A DNA stretch of 5,414 nt, taken from the NCBI GenBank assembly GCA_029574055.1, contig JAKQBQ010000137.1:1-5414 (forward strand), written 5' to 3'. Made by a program: the position numbers and the translations under genes. The DNA comes from Methanobacteriota archaeon (GTDB lineage Archaea; Thermoplasmatota; Thermoplasmata; Methanomassiliicoccales; Methanomethylophilaceae). A model generated the notes under the pieces. That model made no database searches, had not been told where the DNA came from, and was given only the letters and a program-made list of their open reading frames with translations. Positions 4,948-5,414 of the stretch are shown here, in pieces; positions within the stretch are counted from its first letter, which is position 1, and each line of letters begins with the position of its first letter.

Positions 4948-5343
4948 TCAGTTGGAATAGATTATCACAACGTCCTCGTCCGCCCTGCATCCGCAATCCG
5001 TCTGCGTTGGTTCGGGTTCATTGCTTCTGTAGCTGACCGCATTGCATGGGTCCGCTGTATAATCGATAAGATAGCCGTCCTTGAGGTCGTTCGGCACGCG
5101 GCGGGCTTCCATTTTTATCTCCTCGAATCTCCGATACTCGTTATCCTCTTTCCTGAGCCTCGATCCCTCCATTTGGATCAGCACGGATGAGGCGATAATG
5201 AGGATTATCCCTGCGGCCATGTAGAATATCTGTATCGTCAGGTTATGGGATGAGGTGAAGAAGATGCCGAACGCCCCGACTGCCAGCAGTATCAAGCCGA
5301 TGAGGTTCATTGCTACGGATGCCGCTCCGCTCACTTTGACCAT
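4948..5343 (-). CDS. Two-TM membrane protein of unknown function
   Basis: 131 residues; no family recognised. Two hydrophobic helices stand out, about residues 8-30 (AASVAMNLIGLILLAVGAFG) and 36-58 (IQIFYMAAGIILIIASSVLI), separated by a short polar turn SSHNLT. A basic-acidic stretch (RLRKEDNEYRRFEEIKMEARR, 62-82) follows and should lie in the cytoplasm by the positive-inside rule. The tail holds three cysteines (C100, C117, C119), two of them as CGC, which could bind a metal or form a disulfide. The ATG at 5343 has no SD but a TATA-like box lies 25 bp upstream, so initiation is probably leaderless. It is the first gene of an operon with the small single-TM gene and the HD-domain protein. It may help anchor or regulate the HD enzyme, but that is only inferred from gene order. 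Confidence 0.8.
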   Translation of the reverse strand: MVKVSGAASVAMNLIGLILLAVGAFGIFFTSSHNLTIQIFYMAAGIILIIASSVLIQMEGSRLRKEDNEYRRFEEIKMEARRVPNDLKDGYLIDYTADPCNAVSYRSNEPEPTQTDCGCRADEDVVIIYSN

Positions 5344-5364
5344 GACGGTATATTACGCGATCCC

Positions 5365-5372
5365 TTAATAAT
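5365..5372 (-). promoter_or_regulatory. TATA-like box of the membrane protein-HD operon
   Basis: The minus strand reads ATTATTAA, centred about 25 bp upstream of ATG 5343, the expected distance for a leaderless archaeal transcript. The element is nearly symmetric and could also serve a plus-strand start near 5400. Confidence 0.5.
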
Positions 5373-5414
5373 AGTGCCCAAGAATACAAATCAAATATTA
5401 TGCGGACCATGACC

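Overview
The window looks like a piece of an archaeal chromosome, most likely from the Thermoplasmata / Methanomassiliicoccales side of the Euryarchaeota. The archaeal call rests on an RNase P protein of the Rpp21/Rnp4 type, TATA-like boxes about 25-28 bp upstream of start codons that lack a Shine-Dalgarno (leaderless style), and internal operon genes with SD sequences of the GGAGGTGATC series. The lineage is an inference: the gene types fit, and none of the eight readable genes ends in TAG, as expected in pyrrolysine-using methanogens, but this was not tested by any search.

Left part (1-1598, all on the minus strand). The 5' end of a secreted-protein gene runs off the left edge (1-94). Upstream of it lies a two-gene unit: a minimal nucleotidyltransferase (1287-1598) followed by a class II Fic protein with a C-terminal winged helix (219-1217). 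Both are predicted nucleotidylyl (AMP) transferases, so this resembles a toxin-antitoxin-like or regulatory cassette. The Fic gene carries three exact 12-bp tandem repeats in its interdomain linker. Its terminator-like hairpin overlaps the TATA box of the secreted-protein gene.

Centre (1599-3621, plus strand). A 140-bp divergent intergenic region holds two TATA boxes and an inverted repeat. It is followed by a tight RNA-metabolism operon: RNase P subunit 4, a CRM/YhbY-domain RNA-binding protein (4-nt overlap) and seryl-tRNA synthetase (9-nt gap).

Right part (3622-5343, minus strand). A second operon converges on serS with no spacing. In transcription order it has a two-TM membrane protein, a tiny single-TM protein whose frame is broken at an A4 run, and a 384-residue HD-domain protein. 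The C-terminal half of that HD protein matches YfbR-type 5'-deoxynucleotidases, and its N-terminal half looks like a degenerate copy of the same fold. The small gene's stop codon lies inside the SD of the HD gene, so the two appear translationally coupled. The last ~70 bp hold the promoter of this operon and perhaps the start of a divergent gene.

The most interesting items are the nucleotidyltransferase-Fic pair without a HEPN partner, the broken membrane micro-gene coupled to the HD protein, and the duplicated HD architecture. No tRNA, rRNA, CRISPR array or insertion sequence was seen. There is no gene-free stretch longer than 300 bases.
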